Of a stretch of DNA of 59,070 nucleotides, positions 15,910 to 25,460 are shown one piece after another. This DNA comes from Mycobacterium asiaticum. GTDB lineage: Bacteria > Actinomycetota > Actinomycetes > Mycobacteriales > Mycobacteriaceae. The stretch lies in NCBI RefSeq assembly GCF_001673365.1, contig NZ_LZLS01000198.1, forward strand, positions 1-59,070, read 5' to 3'. Under the pieces are notes generated by a model. That model searched no databases. It was given only the letters and a program-made list of their open reading frames with translations, and was not told the DNA's origin. The translations under genes were made by a program, and so were the position numbers. Numbering within the stretch: the stretch's first letter is position 1; every line of letters begins with the position of its first letter.

Positions 15910-17460
15910 ATGCCGCCCACGAAAGACAAGAAAGCGCCAGCACCTTCGACCATGAAGGAGCTCAAAGAAACCCTCTGGAAGGCTGCCGGCAAGCTGCGTG
16001 GATCGCTCTCGGCAAGCCAGTACAAGGATGTGATTTTGGGGCTGGTGTTCCTCAAGTACGTCTCCGATGCCGACCAGGAGCGCCGCGACGATCCGGAAGG
16101 CGTCGGGGGATTCGTGGTGCCGTCCCACGCTCGTTGGGAGTTGCTGACCGAAAAGGCCAGAAGCGCTTCGCCGGTCGACGGCCAAGCAACTGGTCGACTC
16201 GGGCAACTGATCGACGACGCGATGGACGCGGTGATGAACGCAAACCCGACACTTAGCGGTATTCTGCCGCGGCTTTACAGCCGGGACACAATCGACGCGC
16301 GCCGGCTGGGCGAGCTGATCGAACTGCTGGACAGCGTTCAGTTTAGTCGCGACGGCGAGCACCGCGCCCGAGATCTGATGGGCGAGGTATACGAGTACTT
16401 TCTCGCCAATTTCGCTCGGGCAGAAGGGAAGCGGGGAGGCGAGTTCTTCACACCGCCTGGCGTGGTCAAGCTGATCGTTGAGGTGTTGGAACCGTCTGGG
16501 GGCAGAATCTACGACCCGTGCTGTGGGTCCGGTGGCATGTTTGTGCAGACCGAGAAATTCATCTGTCAGCACGATGGCGACCCCGACGACATTTCGATCT
16601 ACGGCCAGGAAAGCGTCGAGGAGACCTGGCGGATGGCCAAAATGAACCTCGCCATCCACGGCATCGACAACAACGGTCTGGGTGCTAGGTGGGGGGATAC
16701 GTTTGTGCGGGATCAACATCCCGACGTCCACATGGACTATGTGATGACCAATCCACCGTTCAACATCAAGGATTGGGTGCGCAACGAGGACGACCCGCGG
16801 TGGCGTTTCGGCGTTCCGCCGGCCAACAACGCGAACTTTGCCTGGATCCAGCACATCCTGTCCAAGCTTGCGCCTGGCGGCAAAGCCGGTGTGGTGATGG
16901 CGAACGGCTCGATGTCGTCGAACACTAACGGCGAAGGCGCTATTCGCGCCCGAATCGTGAAGGCCGATGTTGTTTCGTGCATGGTCGCACTACCGACGCA
17001 ACTGTTCCGCAGCACCGGCATTCCGGTGTGCCTGTGGTTCTTCGCCGCGGACAAGACGGCTAGCGGGCAGGAGTTGGTCGACAGGTCCGGGCAGGTCTTG
17101 TTCATCGATGCCCGCGAACTCGGCTACCTGGTGGATCGCGCCGAGCGTGCGCTGTCCGCCGAAGACATTGTGCGCATTGGGGATACCTATCGGGCCTGGC
17201 GCGGTGCTAGGTCTGCTGTAGCGAAAAATATTGTCTATCAGGATGTTCCGGGCTTTTGCAGGTCGGTGACTCTTGCGGAGATCGAGGCGGCAGGCTATGC
17301 GCTGACACCCGGACGGTATGTCGGTGTACCGGGCGTCGAGGACGACGGGGAACCCGTCGACGAGAAGATCGCGCGTTTGACGAAGGAGTTGTTCGAGGCG
17401 TTCGACGAGTCGGCGCGGCTGGAAAAGGTGGTGCGCGAACAGCTGGGGCGGTTAATGTGA
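15910..17460 (+). CDS. hsdM: type I DNA adenine methyltransferase HsdM
   Basis: ATG 15910 is chosen because GGAAGGAA sits just upstream and the product starts MPPTKDKKAP followed by the conserved LWKAAGKLRGSLSASQYK region. The 516-residue N6-adenine methyltransferase has the HsdM N-terminal helical domain (about 20-150), the SAM motif DPCCGSGGMF at 202-211 and the catalytic NPPF at 281-284. A GVVMANGSMSSN region and a C-terminal coiled segment that docks on HsdS follow. No hsdR nuclease gene is nearby, so this looks like a modification-only system, as in M. tuberculosis. In that species, as I recall, hsdS and hsdM are separated by toxin-antitoxin genes; here they are adjacent. Confidence 0.95.
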   Translation: MPPTKDKKAPAPSTMKELKETLWKAAGKLRGSLSASQYKDVILGLVFLKYVSDADQERRDDPEGVGGFVVPSHARWELLTEKARSASPVDGQATGRLGQLIDDAMDAVMNANPTLSGILPRLYSRDTIDARRLGELIELLDSVQFSRDGEHRARDLMGEVYEYFLANFARAEGKRGGEFFTPPGVVKLIVEVLEPSGGRIYDPCCGSGGMFVQTEKFICQHDGDPDDISIYGQESVEETWRMAKMNLAIHGIDNNGLGARWGDTFVRDQHPDVHMDYVMTNPPFNIKDWVRNEDDPRWRFGVPPANNANFAWIQHILSKLAPGGKAGVVMANGSMSSNTNGEGAIRARIVKADVVSCMVALPTQLFRSTGIPVCLWFFAADKTASGQELVDRSGQVLFIDARELGYLVDRAERALSAEDIVRIGDTYRAWRGARSAVAKNIVYQDVPGFCRSVTLAEIEAAGYALTPGRYVGVPGVEDDGEPVDEKIARLTKELFEAFDESARLEKVVREQLGRLM

Positions 17461-17517
17461 AGGCCGAGTTTGTGCGCCATCATGAGGGTCGCTGGGGGCA
17501 CAGGAGAAATAATCGGG

Positions 17518-20500
17518 ATGGTCAGTCCGGTTAGCGAGACCACCGAACGGTGTGGTTCGTGCGGCAATGACCTGCGCGCCAAGGCGCGGTTCTGTGACGT
17601 GTGCGGCACCCCCGTCTCTGCCCGGCACAGCGTCGGCGAACACAAGCAAGTGACCGTATTGTTCGCCGACGTCGTCGGTTCGATGAAGCTCGCCGCAGCG
17701 CTGGATGACGAGCGGCTGCAGGAACTGATGAACGAGTTGTTCAATCGCGCGGCATCGGTCGTGCAGCGCTATCAGGGGACGGTCGATAAGTTCACCGGCG
17801 ACGGCCTGATGGCGTTGTTCGGTGCCCCGGTTGCCCTGGAAGATCATGCGCTGCGGGCGTGCATCTCCGCGCTGGAAATCCAAACTGTCGCCGGCGAACT
17901 GGCGGCCGATGTGCATCGCCGCGACGGCATCGAGCTGCATGTTCGTGTCGGTCTGAATTCCGGCGCCGTGATCGCCGGCGAAATCGGTTCAGGTCCAGGT
18001 AGATACACCGTGGTGGGTCACGCGGTCGGGATGGCTCAGCGGATGGAGGCAGCCGCCCCAGCGGGGGGAGTGTTGTGCTCACTTTCCACCGCGCGCCTCG
18101 TCGAGGACTCCGTCCTTCTTGACAGCGTGGAAGACGTTCGTATCAAAGGCGCCGAAGCGCCGGTGCCTGCACGACGGCTCCTCGCGGTGGAATCACAGCG
18201 AATGGTGTTGGGCCGCAACGAAGGTCTTATGCTTGGCCGCGATATCGAGTTGGGTCGGTTGCGGGCGGCAATCGACACACCTGTGACGGGGATCGTCGGC
18301 ATCGTCGGTGCCCCAGGGCTGGGGAAGAGCCGCCTCATCGCTGAATTTACGACCATCGCCTCGGGTCAGGACGCGGACATCGTCGTCGCGCGTTGCGAAG
18401 CTCATACCAGCATGCTCGCGTTCGGGGTGTTGTCGCGCTTCCTGCGCGCCATGTTCGCGGCGGCAGGGCTCAGCGGTGCCGAGGCGCGCCGGCACACCTC
18501 GGCCCAGCTCGCGGGGTTTGTCGCGCCGCGCTCAGCCGACGAGCAGATCCTGTTCGAGGCCATGGGCATCGCCGACGCCGACGCACCTCAACTCATGGTG
18601 AGCGTGGATGGCCGACGCCGCCGGCTCGCTCAGATCATGACCCGGGTAGCCCGCGCACGGCCGGGTAAGACGGTCTTCATACTCGAGGACGCGCACTGGA
18701 TCGACGAGCCAAGCGACGATGTGCTGGCCGATTTCGCCGCCGGACTCAGGGGAACAGCGTCAACGTTTCTGACCACTTACCGACCGGATTTCCACGGCGC
18801 GCTCCAGCAGGATCTGGACGAAACGATCAGGTTGTCACCGCTGGCCGATACGACAGCGGTGAGCGTGGTCAACCAACTGCTGGGCGACGATCTTTCGGTA
18901 ACGGGTCTGGCCGAGAAGATCACCACCGCCGCGGCAGGTAACCCGTTCTTCATCGAAGAGATCATTCGTGACCTCGTCGGCCGCGATGAGCTGTCCGGAA
19001 GTCGTGGTAACTACTGCTTGATCGGCGATGTCGACACGATCGCCGTGCCCGCCACGGTACAAGCGGTGCTGTCGGCCCGCATCGACCGACTACCGGGCGC
19101 AGCGAAGTCGACCCTGAATGCGGCGGCGGTCATCGGTGCCCATTTCGACATCGATACCTTGCACGCCCTGGTGCCGGGCAGCCATGCCGTCGAACTGACT
19201 CAACTGGTGGCTGCCGAGCTGGTTGATCAGACGGAATTCCGTCCACAGCAACGGTATTACTTCCGGCACCCGTTGGTGCGCACGGTCGCCTATGAATCAC
19301 AGTTGACCGCCACGCGAGCGCAGGCGCACCGCAGGCTGGCTGCGGCGATGCAGGCGCATGACCCCAGTGGTGCCGACGAGAATGCTGCGCTGATCGCGGC
19401 CCACCTGGCGGCGGCGGGCGAACTGGCGCCGGCCTACACCTGGCACATGCGGGCGGCGGAATATCTTCGCTCTCGCGATCTTTCGGCCGCACGGGCCCAA
19501 TGGGAGAGTGCACAACGCATCGCCGACCGACTACCCGAGGACCACGACGGCGTCATCGCCGCGAGAATCGCGCCGCGGACCATGCTGGTATCCACGACAT
19601 TCTTCACCGGCGATGTCGTCGACACCGAAGAAAGCTACCGCCAGTTTCGTGACTTGACTTTGAACAGCGGCGATTTGACCTCCTTTGCAGTCGGAACCGC
19701 CGGGCGGATCTGGTCGTTGAGCGTCAACGACAATCGCCTCCCCGAGGCAGTGGCGCTTGCGCTAGAAATGGAGGGGATCGTAACCGAGATCGACTGCGAT
19801 GCAGCAACAATGCGAATCATCCTTATCTCTCTGGCTTATTCGCGGTTCGCCAGCTGCGATTTCGCCGGCGCGCTGCGGATCATCGGGTCGGTGGTTGCTC
19901 TGCCTCAGACCGAACCGGCAGTCGAGCTCTCGGTTGCCGCCACACTTCGCGGGGTGATGGAGCTTTCCACTGGTGAGAATGAGCAAGGTCACCAGCATTT
20001 ACATGTTGGAATCGATTTAGCGCGGGTACTGACGCCCGTCAGTTATGCGGCGAGCTTGGCTTATTGGGTCACAATGTTGGCGGCTATCGGCATGTACCGG
20101 GCTGACGATCTAGTTGGCGAGATGCGTACCGCGCTGCGGCGCGCCGAGTCGTTCGGTGACATGTTCGGCATCGTCGCAGCCCAGTGGGCCTACGGCAGTG
20201 CACTTCTGCGCGCGAGCGGTGAGTCGCACGACGAGGCCGTCGCTGTCCTCGAACATGCGCGAGCGAGCATCCTCAAACATCGAGTATGGCGCCTGGCGTT
20301 GACAACCATCGGACCCGATTTGGCGATGGAGCTAGCTCGCAAAGGGCACCCAGATCAGGCGATTTCGGAACTCCGCGATCTGGTTGAGGTCCAGGTGAGG
20401 GGAGGCTCCCGGGTCTTCGAGGGCTGTGCCAGCGAAGCGCTGAGTGAACTCCTCATCGCCCGGGGGACCAGCGACGACTTCGCCGAAGCACACGCGGTCG

Positions 20501-20712
20501 TCGACAGATGGCAGGCGCGCCGGCCGGGCATTCCCGCACTGGATCTGTGGTGGCTGAAATCGCGCGCAATGTTGGCTCGGGCGGAAGGCGACGCCAGCGG
20601 ATACGCCGAACTGGCCAACCAGTACCTCGCGGCGTGCGAGAAACTGGCTGCTCACGGCAGGATCGCCGAGGCGCGCAAAATGGTCGAATCATCACGTGGA
20701 CAGCCTCGATAG
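17518..20712 (+). CDS. class III nucleotide cyclase fused to AAA/STAND-type ATPase and TPR-like repeats
   Basis: ATG 17518 follows AGGAG and gives 1064 residues; an earlier in-frame start at 17470 has no ribosome site. The N-terminus has a four-Cys zinc ribbon (C12, C15, C26, C29). A class III cyclase domain (about 35-220) has metal-binding D51 (FADVVGS) and D95 (FTGDG). In the transition-state segment the Arg is present (R175), but the usual Asn is replaced by G171. A P-loop ATPase follows, with GAPGLGKS at 264-271 and a FILEDAHWID Walker B-like motif. The C-terminal 450 residues are helical and TPR-like, and there is no DNA-binding domain at the end. It is probably a signal-responsive cAMP/cGMP enzyme; activity is uncertain given the Gly substitution. 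It seems absent from the equivalent M. tuberculosis locus. Confidence 0.85.
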   Translation: MVSPVSETTERCGSCGNDLRAKARFCDVCGTPVSARHSVGEHKQVTVLFADVVGSMKLAAALDDERLQELMNELFNRAASVVQRYQGTVDKFTGDGLMALFGAPVALEDHALRACISALEIQTVAGELAADVHRRDGIELHVRVGLNSGAVIAGEIGSGPGRYTVVGHAVGMAQRMEAAAPAGGVLCSLSTARLVEDSVLLDSVEDVRIKGAEAPVPARRLLAVESQRMVLGRNEGLMLGRDIELGRLRAAIDTPVTGIVGIVGAPGLGKSRLIAEFTTIASGQDADIVVARCEAHTSMLAFGVLSRFLRAMFAAAGLSGAEARRHTSAQLAGFVAPRSADEQILFEAMGIADADAPQLMVSVDGRRRRLAQIMTRVARARPGKTVFILEDAHWIDEPSDDVLADFAAGLRGTASTFLTTYRPDFHGALQQDLDETIRLSPLADTTAVSVVNQLLGDDLSVTGLAEKITTAAAGNPFFIEEIIRDLVGRDELSGSRGNYCLIGDVDTIAVPATVQAVLSARIDRLPGAAKSTLNAAAVIGAHFDIDTLHALVPGSHAVELTQLVAAELVDQTEFRPQQRYYFRHPLVRTVAYESQLTATRAQAHRRLAAAMQAHDPSGADENAALIAAHLAAAGELAPAYTWHMRAAEYLRSRDLSAARAQWESAQRIADRLPEDHDGVIAARIAPRTMLVSTTFFTGDVVDTEESYRQFRDLTLNSGDLTSFAVGTAGRIWSLSVNDNRLPEAVALALEMEGIVTEIDCDAATMRIILISLAYSRFASCDFAGALRIIGSVVALPQTEPAVELSVAATLRGVMELSTGENEQGHQHLHVGIDLARVLTPVSYAASLAYWVTMLAAIGMYRADDLVGEMRTALRRAESFGDMFGIVAAQWAYGSALLRASGESHDEAVAVLEHARASILKHRVWRLALTTIGPDLAMELARKGHPDQAISELRDLVEVQVRGGSRVFEGCASEALSELLIARGTSDDFAEAHAVVDRWQARRPGIPALDLWWLKSRAMLARAEGDASGYAELANQYLAACEKLAAHGRIAEARKMVESSRGQPR

Positions 20713-20721
20713 GGTCTGAAG

Positions 20722-21960
20722 ATGGCAACGATCCTGGCCTACACGTCGCCGGCGCTTGGTCATTTGTTGCCGGTCAGCGCGCTGCTATCGGAGCTGGACG
20801 GCCGGGGTCACGAGATACACGTGCGCACGCTCGCCGACGGGGTGCCGACAGCCGAGGGGCTCGGTTTCAGCGCGGGCGCGATCGATCCACGAATCGAGCA
20901 AATTGAGCTTGACGACTGGAAGGCGACCAATGCGCGTGCCGCGTTGCAACGCGCGGTCAAAGTATTCGGCCGCCGCGCGGCCTATGAGGTCACCGATCTC
21001 GGCACCGCGATCGAGCGGGTCCGTCCGGATGCGTTGATTGTGGATGTGAATTGTTGGGGCGCGCTGTCAGCGGCGGAATCCGGTGACATTCCGTGGGCGT
21101 GCTTTTCGCCGTACACGCCGACGTTACGGTCGCCCGGGGTACCGCCGTTCGGGCTGGGCCTCAAGCCAATGCCGGGCAGGTTGGGCCGTTGGCGCGACGC
21201 TGCCGTGCTGGCCGTGGTGACGAGGTCAGTCGAAAGGGTAATGCTGCCTCCGATCAACGCGATTCGCACCGAAGTCGGTGTGCCGAAAGTGGGCTCTGTG
21301 GACGAGTTTGTGCGACGGGCGCCCCTGGTGCTGGTCGCCAGCGGCAAGCCCTTTCAATATCCCGAAACCGATTGGGGCGACGCGGTACAGATGATCGGAC
21401 CCTGCGTGCTGGATCCGTTGCTGGACAGCAGTCCTGACTGGCTGACCTCGATCGAGCGGCCAATCGTGCTCGTCACGACGTCGTCGGAGAAACAAAGCGA
21501 CACCACCCTTGCGTTGACTGCGCTGGCCGCGCTCTCCAATGAACCGGTGCACGTGGTTGTCACCCTCGCGGCAGGGCAGCTGGCTGAGGTACCCACATCG
21601 CCCAATGCGACGGTGCGGCAGTTCGTTCCCCACGGCGCGGTGCTCGACCGCGCGGTGTGTGTGGTGACGCACGGCGGCATGGGCGCGACCCAAAAGGCGC
21701 TTGCCCGTGGCATACCGGTGTGCGTCGTGCCATTCGGCCGCGATCAGTTCGAGGTGGCACGACGCGTCGAGGTGGCCAGATGCGGCACCCGCCTGCCGGC
21801 CAAGAAACTGTCAGTAACCCGTCTTCGCGCGAAGGTGTGCGAAGCGATGACGATGACCGAAGGCGCGGCCAGGGTGGCGAACGGGTTCGCCGCCACTGGC
21901 GGGACTGCGCGCGGTGCTGATCTGGTCGAGCAACGTGTGCTCGGCCGCAGCGGCAACTGA
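20722..21960 (+). CDS. GT1-family (UGT/MGT-like) glycosyltransferase
   Basis: The 412-residue GT-B fold enzyme has a candidate catalytic His at residue 14 (SPALGHLLP) in the N-terminal acceptor domain. A C-terminal donor-site motif is spread over THGGMGATQKALARGIP and VVPFGRDQFEVARRVE. This matches macrolide/natural-product glycosyltransferases (UGT-like). It starts 9 bp after the cyclase stop and is probably co-transcribed with it. The donor sugar and acceptor are unknown; mycobacterial relatives glycosylate lipids or small molecules. A more distant homologue is encoded at 34116-35282. Confidence 0.87.
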   Translation: MATILAYTSPALGHLLPVSALLSELDGRGHEIHVRTLADGVPTAEGLGFSAGAIDPRIEQIELDDWKATNARAALQRAVKVFGRRAAYEVTDLGTAIERVRPDALIVDVNCWGALSAAESGDIPWACFSPYTPTLRSPGVPPFGLGLKPMPGRLGRWRDAAVLAVVTRSVERVMLPPINAIRTEVGVPKVGSVDEFVRRAPLVLVASGKPFQYPETDWGDAVQMIGPCVLDPLLDSSPDWLTSIERPIVLVTTSSEKQSDTTLALTALAALSNEPVHVVVTLAAGQLAEVPTSPNATVRQFVPHGAVLDRAVCVVTHGGMGATQKALARGIPVCVVPFGRDQFEVARRVEVARCGTRLPAKKLSVTRLRAKVCEAMTMTEGAARVANGFAATGGTARGADLVEQRVLGRSGN

Positions 21961-21977
21961 ACGCGTCGTTTGCACGC

Positions 21978-21983
21978 TACGCT
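21978..21983 (+). promoter_or_regulatory. -10 hexamer (TACGCT) for leaderless thyX
   Basis: TACGCT is followed by 7 nt and GTG 21991, with no ribosome site. This supports the GTG rather than the upstream in-frame ATG (21970) as the thyX start. Confidence 0.55.
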
Positions 21984-21990
21984 GATCGCC

Positions 21991-22743
21991 GTGGCCGAGA
22001 CCGCGCCGCTGCGCGTGCAATTGATCGCCAAGACCGACTTCCTGGCGCCATCGGACGTTCCTTGGACAACCGATGCGGACGGGGGTCCTGCGCTCGTCGA
22101 GTTCGCCGGCCGGGCCTGCTATCAGAGTTGGTCCAAACCCAATCCGCGGACCGCGACCAATGCGGGCTATATCAAGCACATCATCGACGTCGGGCACTTC
22201 TCCGTGCTCGAGCACGCGAGCGTGTCGTTCTACATCACCGGTATCTCGCGGTCCTGCACCCATGAGCTGATCCGGCACCGGCATTTCTCCTACTCGCAGC
22301 TCTCCCAGCGCTATGTGCCTGAGACCGAGTCGCAGGTGGTGCTGCCGCCCGGCATCGAGGACGACCCCGAACTGCGGGAGATCCTGACCGCCGCCGCCGA
22401 CGCCAGCCGGGCCACCTATACCGAGCTGCTGAGCAGGCTCGAAGCAAAGTTTGCTGATCAGCCCAACGCGGTGCTGCGGCGCAAGCAGACTCGTCAGGCG
22501 GCCCGGGCGGTGCTGCCCAACGCCACCGAAACCCGCATCGTCGTGACCGGCAACTATCGAGCCTGGCGGCACTTCGTGGCCATGCGGGCCAGCGAACACG
22601 CCGATATCGAGATCCGCCGCCTGGCCGTCGCGTGCCTGCGACAGCTGGCCGACATCGCGCCCGCGGTCTTCGCCGACTTCGAGATCTCCGCGCTGGCAGA
22701 CGGCAGCGAGGTCGCGACCAGCCCTTTAGCGACGGAAGCTTGA
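21991..22743 (+). CDS. thyX: FAD-dependent thymidylate synthase ThyX
   Basis: The 250-residue flavin-dependent synthase makes dTMP from dUMP with NADPH and methylene-tetrahydrofolate, releasing tetrahydrofolate directly. The ThyX signature RHRHFSYSQLSQR occupies residues 95-107. The GHFSVLEHASVSF and RAVLPNATETRIVVTGN segments form FAD and substrate sites. GTG 21991 gives MAETAPLRVQLIAKTDF, the expected N-terminus, and lies at leaderless spacing from TACGCT. This mycobacterium carries both ThyA and ThyX. The enzyme is 120 bp upstream of dapA on the same strand. Confidence 0.97.
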   Translation: MAETAPLRVQLIAKTDFLAPSDVPWTTDADGGPALVEFAGRACYQSWSKPNPRTATNAGYIKHIIDVGHFSVLEHASVSFYITGISRSCTHELIRHRHFSYSQLSQRYVPETESQVVLPPGIEDDPELREILTAAADASRATYTELLSRLEAKFADQPNAVLRRKQTRQAARAVLPNATETRIVVTGNYRAWRHFVAMRASEHADIEIRRLAVACLRQLADIAPAVFADFEISALADGSEVATSPLATEA

Positions 22744-22859
22744 GCCCTCTTCTGCTGCGAGTCCAACCTGGCTGCGATTCTGAGCCCGAAAATTCGCCGT
22801 GCGGTTCGGCTCGTGCGGCGACGCATCGCGTCACTGCTAAACGGCTTGGCGCAGCCAGG

Positions 22860-22865
22860 TAATCT
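22860..22865 (+). promoter_or_regulatory. -10 hexamer (TAATCT) for dapA
   Basis: TAATCT lies 8 nt before GTG 22874, consistent with leaderless or near-leaderless transcription. It makes the in-frame TTG at 22865 an unlikely start, because that codon falls at the edge of the -10. Confidence 0.55.
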
Positions 22866-22873
22866 TGACAACC

Positions 22874-23776
22874 GTGAGCACGGTCGGATTCGATGCCCCA
22901 GCACGTCTGGGAACCCTGCTGACCGCGATGGTGACACCCTTTGACGCCGAAGGCGCCCTGGACACGGCGGCCGCGGTACGCGTGGCCCACCACCTGGTAG
23001 ACCAGGGTTGCGATGGACTGGTCCTCTCTGGGACCACCGGTGAATCACCCACCACCACCGACGACGAGAAGCGCGAACTGCTCCGCGTCGTGCTCGATGC
23101 GGTCGGTGACCGGGCGCGGATCATCGCAGGTGCTGGCACCTACGACACCGCGCACAGCATCAAGCTCGCCAAAGCCGCGGCCGCGGAGGGCGCGCACGGA
23201 CTCCTGGTGGTCACCCCGTACTACTCGAGGCCGCCGCAGCGTGGCCTCACGGCGCATTTCACCGCCGTCGCCGACGCCACAGACCTGCCCGTGGTGCTCT
23301 ACGACATCCCGCCGCGCTCGGTGGTGCCGATCGAATCCGACACGCTGCGGGAACTGGCGCTACATCCCAACATCGTGGCCGTCAAGGACGCCAAGGCCGA
23401 CCTGCACAGCGGCGGGCAGATCATCGCCGACACCGGGTTGGCCTACTACTCCGGTGATGACGGACTCAACCTGCCGTGGCTGGCCATGGGCGCCACCGGT
23501 TTCATCAGCGTGATCTCCCACCTGGCCGCCGGTCAGCTTCGAGAGTTGTTGTCCGCCTTCAATTCCGGGGACATCGCGACAGCCCGCAAGATCAATGTCG
23601 CGGTGGCGCCGTTGTGCAACGCGATGAGCCGCCTGGGCGGGGTGACGTTGTCCAAGACGGGATTGCGGCTGCAGGGCATCGACGCCGGCGATCCGCGGCT
23701 GCCACAGGTTCCGGCGACCCCGGACCAGATCGAGGCCCTGGCCGCCGATATGCGCGCGGCCTCCGTTCTCAGGTGA
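22874..23776 (+). CDS. dapA: 4-hydroxy-tetrahydrodipicolinate synthase DapA
   Basis: The 300-residue TIM-barrel enzyme condenses pyruvate with aspartate semialdehyde, the first step of the DAP/lysine branch that feeds peptidoglycan. The Schiff-base lysine is K171 (VAVKDAKAD). The GTTGESPTT phosphate-like loop and the TPYYSRPPQ tyrosine segment are present. GTG 22874 gives exactly the length I recall for M. tuberculosis DapA. It is followed 7 bp later by the RNase J gene, a conserved dapA-rnj arrangement in actinobacteria. dapF, a later enzyme of the same pathway, is at 48696-49577. Confidence 0.97.
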   Translation: MSTVGFDAPARLGTLLTAMVTPFDAEGALDTAAAVRVAHHLVDQGCDGLVLSGTTGESPTTTDDEKRELLRVVLDAVGDRARIIAGAGTYDTAHSIKLAKAAAAEGAHGLLVVTPYYSRPPQRGLTAHFTAVADATDLPVVLYDIPPRSVVPIESDTLRELALHPNIVAVKDAKADLHSGGQIIADTGLAYYSGDDGLNLPWLAMGATGFISVISHLAAGQLRELLSAFNSGDIATARKINVAVAPLCNAMSRLGGVTLSKTGLRLQGIDAGDPRLPQVPATPDQIEALAADMRAASVLR

Positions 23777-23783
23777 GCGACTA

Positions 23784-25460
23784 ATGAACGAGGAGCTCGC
23801 CCCACCAGGTCCCCTGACCGCGGGCGGGTTGCGGGTCACTGCGCTGGGCGGAATCAGCGAAATCGGCCGCAATATGACGGTTTTCGAGCACCTCGGCCGG
23901 TTGCTGATCATCGACTGCGGGGTGATGTTCCCCACCCACGACGAGCCCGGCGTCGATTTGATACTGCCCGATCTGCGGCATATCGAAGACCGGCTCGACG
24001 ACATCGAAGCCCTGGTGCTCACCCACGCCCACGAGGATCACATCGGGGCCATCCCATTCCTGCTCAAGCTGCGCCCCGACATCCCCGTCGTCGGCTCCAA
24101 GTTCACCCTGGCGTTGGTTGCGGCCAAATGCCGTGAACACCGCATCAAACCGGTGTTTGTCGAGGTCAAGGAGGGGCAGAGCAGCCGGCACGGCGTCTTC
24201 GAATGCGAATACTTCGCCGTCAACCACTCCATCCCCGACGCGTTGGCCATCGCGGTCTACACCGGCGCGGGCACCGTGCTGCACACCGGCGACATCAAGC
24301 TCGACCAACTGCCGCTCGATGGCCGCCCCACCGACCTGCCGGGCATGTCCCGACTCGGCGACGCAGGGGTGGATCTGTTTCTGTGCGACTCCACCAACGC
24401 CGAGCACCCGGGCGTGGGGCCCTCGGAAAGCGAAATCGGGCCGACGCTGCACCGGTTGATCCGGGGCGCCGATGGACGCGTTATCGTGGCGTGTTTCGCA
24501 TCCAACGTCGACAGGGTGCAGCAGATCATCGACGCCGCAGTGGCTTTGGGTCGACGCGTGTCGTTCGTGGGGCGATCGATGGTGCGCAACATGGGGATTG
24601 CGCGCGAACTCGGCTTCCTGCGAGTCGACGACTCGGATCTGATCGACATCGCCGCGGCGGAGATGATGCCGCCTGACCGAGTTGTGTTGGTTACCACCGG
24701 CACCCAGGGTGAACCGATGGCGGCGTTGTCACGCATGTCGCGCGGTGAGCACCGCAGCATCACCCTGACCGCCGGCGACCTCATCGTATTGTCGTCGTCG
24801 TTGATCCCCGGGAACGAGGAAGCCGTCTACGGCGTCATCGACTCGCTAGCCAAGATCGGGGCTCGCGTCGTCACCAATGCCCAAGCACGGGTGCATGTTT
24901 CGGGCCATGCGTACGCCGGGGAGTTGCTTTTCCTCTACAACGGGGTCCGCCCGCGCCATGTCATGCCGGTGCACGGCACCTGGCGGCATCTGCGAGCCAA
25001 CGCCAAGCTGGCCGCCAGCACCGGCGTGCCGGAGGAGTCAATCCTGTTGGCGGAGAACGGCGTCAGCGTCGACCTCGTCGCAGGAAAAGCCAGCATTGCA
25101 GGGGCGGTGCCGGTCGGCAAGATGTTCGTCGACGGGTTGATCACCGGCGACGTCGGCGATATCACCTTGGGGGAGCGGCTGATCTTGTCCGAGGGTTTCG
25201 TCGCGGTCACCGTGGTGGTCAAGCGGGGTACCGGCGAACCGGCGGTGACTCCTCATCTGCACTCGCGCGGGTTTTCCGAAGATCCCAAGGCGCTGGAACC
25301 GGCCGTGCGCAGGGTCGAGGCGGAACTCGAGCAGTTGGTCGCCAACAACGTCACCGATCCGATCCGGATCGCTCAGGGCGTGCGCCGCACCGTGGGAAAG
25401 TGGGTGGGGGAGACGTTCCGCCGCCAGCCGATGATCGTCCCGACGGTGCTTGAGATCTAA
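23784..25460 (+). CDS. rnj: ribonuclease J
   Basis: The 558-residue metallo-beta-lactamase/beta-CASP ribonuclease has the zinc motif HAHEDH at residues 81-86, with further ligands in the VNHSIPD and HTGDIKLD segments. The beta-CASP region contains TGTQGEPMAALSRM, and the C-terminal ARVHVSGHA and PVHGTWRHL segments complete the active site. RNase J has endo- and 5'-exonuclease activity in RNA processing and turnover. It starts 7 bp after dapA with a GAG-type ribosome site. Its stop overlaps that of the converging methyltransferase gene by 4 bp. Confidence 0.96.
   Translation: MNEELAPPGPLTAGGLRVTALGGISEIGRNMTVFEHLGRLLIIDCGVMFPTHDEPGVDLILPDLRHIEDRLDDIEALVLTHAHEDHIGAIPFLLKLRPDIPVVGSKFTLALVAAKCREHRIKPVFVEVKEGQSSRHGVFECEYFAVNHSIPDALAIAVYTGAGTVLHTGDIKLDQLPLDGRPTDLPGMSRLGDAGVDLFLCDSTNAEHPGVGPSESEIGPTLHRLIRGADGRVIVACFASNVDRVQQIIDAAVALGRRVSFVGRSMVRNMGIARELGFLRVDDSDLIDIAAAEMMPPDRVVLVTTGTQGEPMAALSRMSRGEHRSITLTAGDLIVLSSSLIPGNEEAVYGVIDSLAKIGARVVTNAQARVHVSGHAYAGELLFLYNGVRPRHVMPVHGTWRHLRANAKLAASTGVPEESILLAENGVSVDLVAGKASIAGAVPVGKMFVDGLITGDVGDITLGERLILSEGFVAVTVVVKRGTGEPAVTPHLHSRGFSEDPKALEPAVRRVEAELEQLVANNVTDPIRIAQGVRRTVGKWVGETFRRQPMIVPTVLEI

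Noticed and set aside
17470..17517. Upstream start for the cyclase gene
   Set aside because: The ATG at 17518 has AGGAG at proper spacing and starts right before the zinc ribbon; the upstream codon has no such support.
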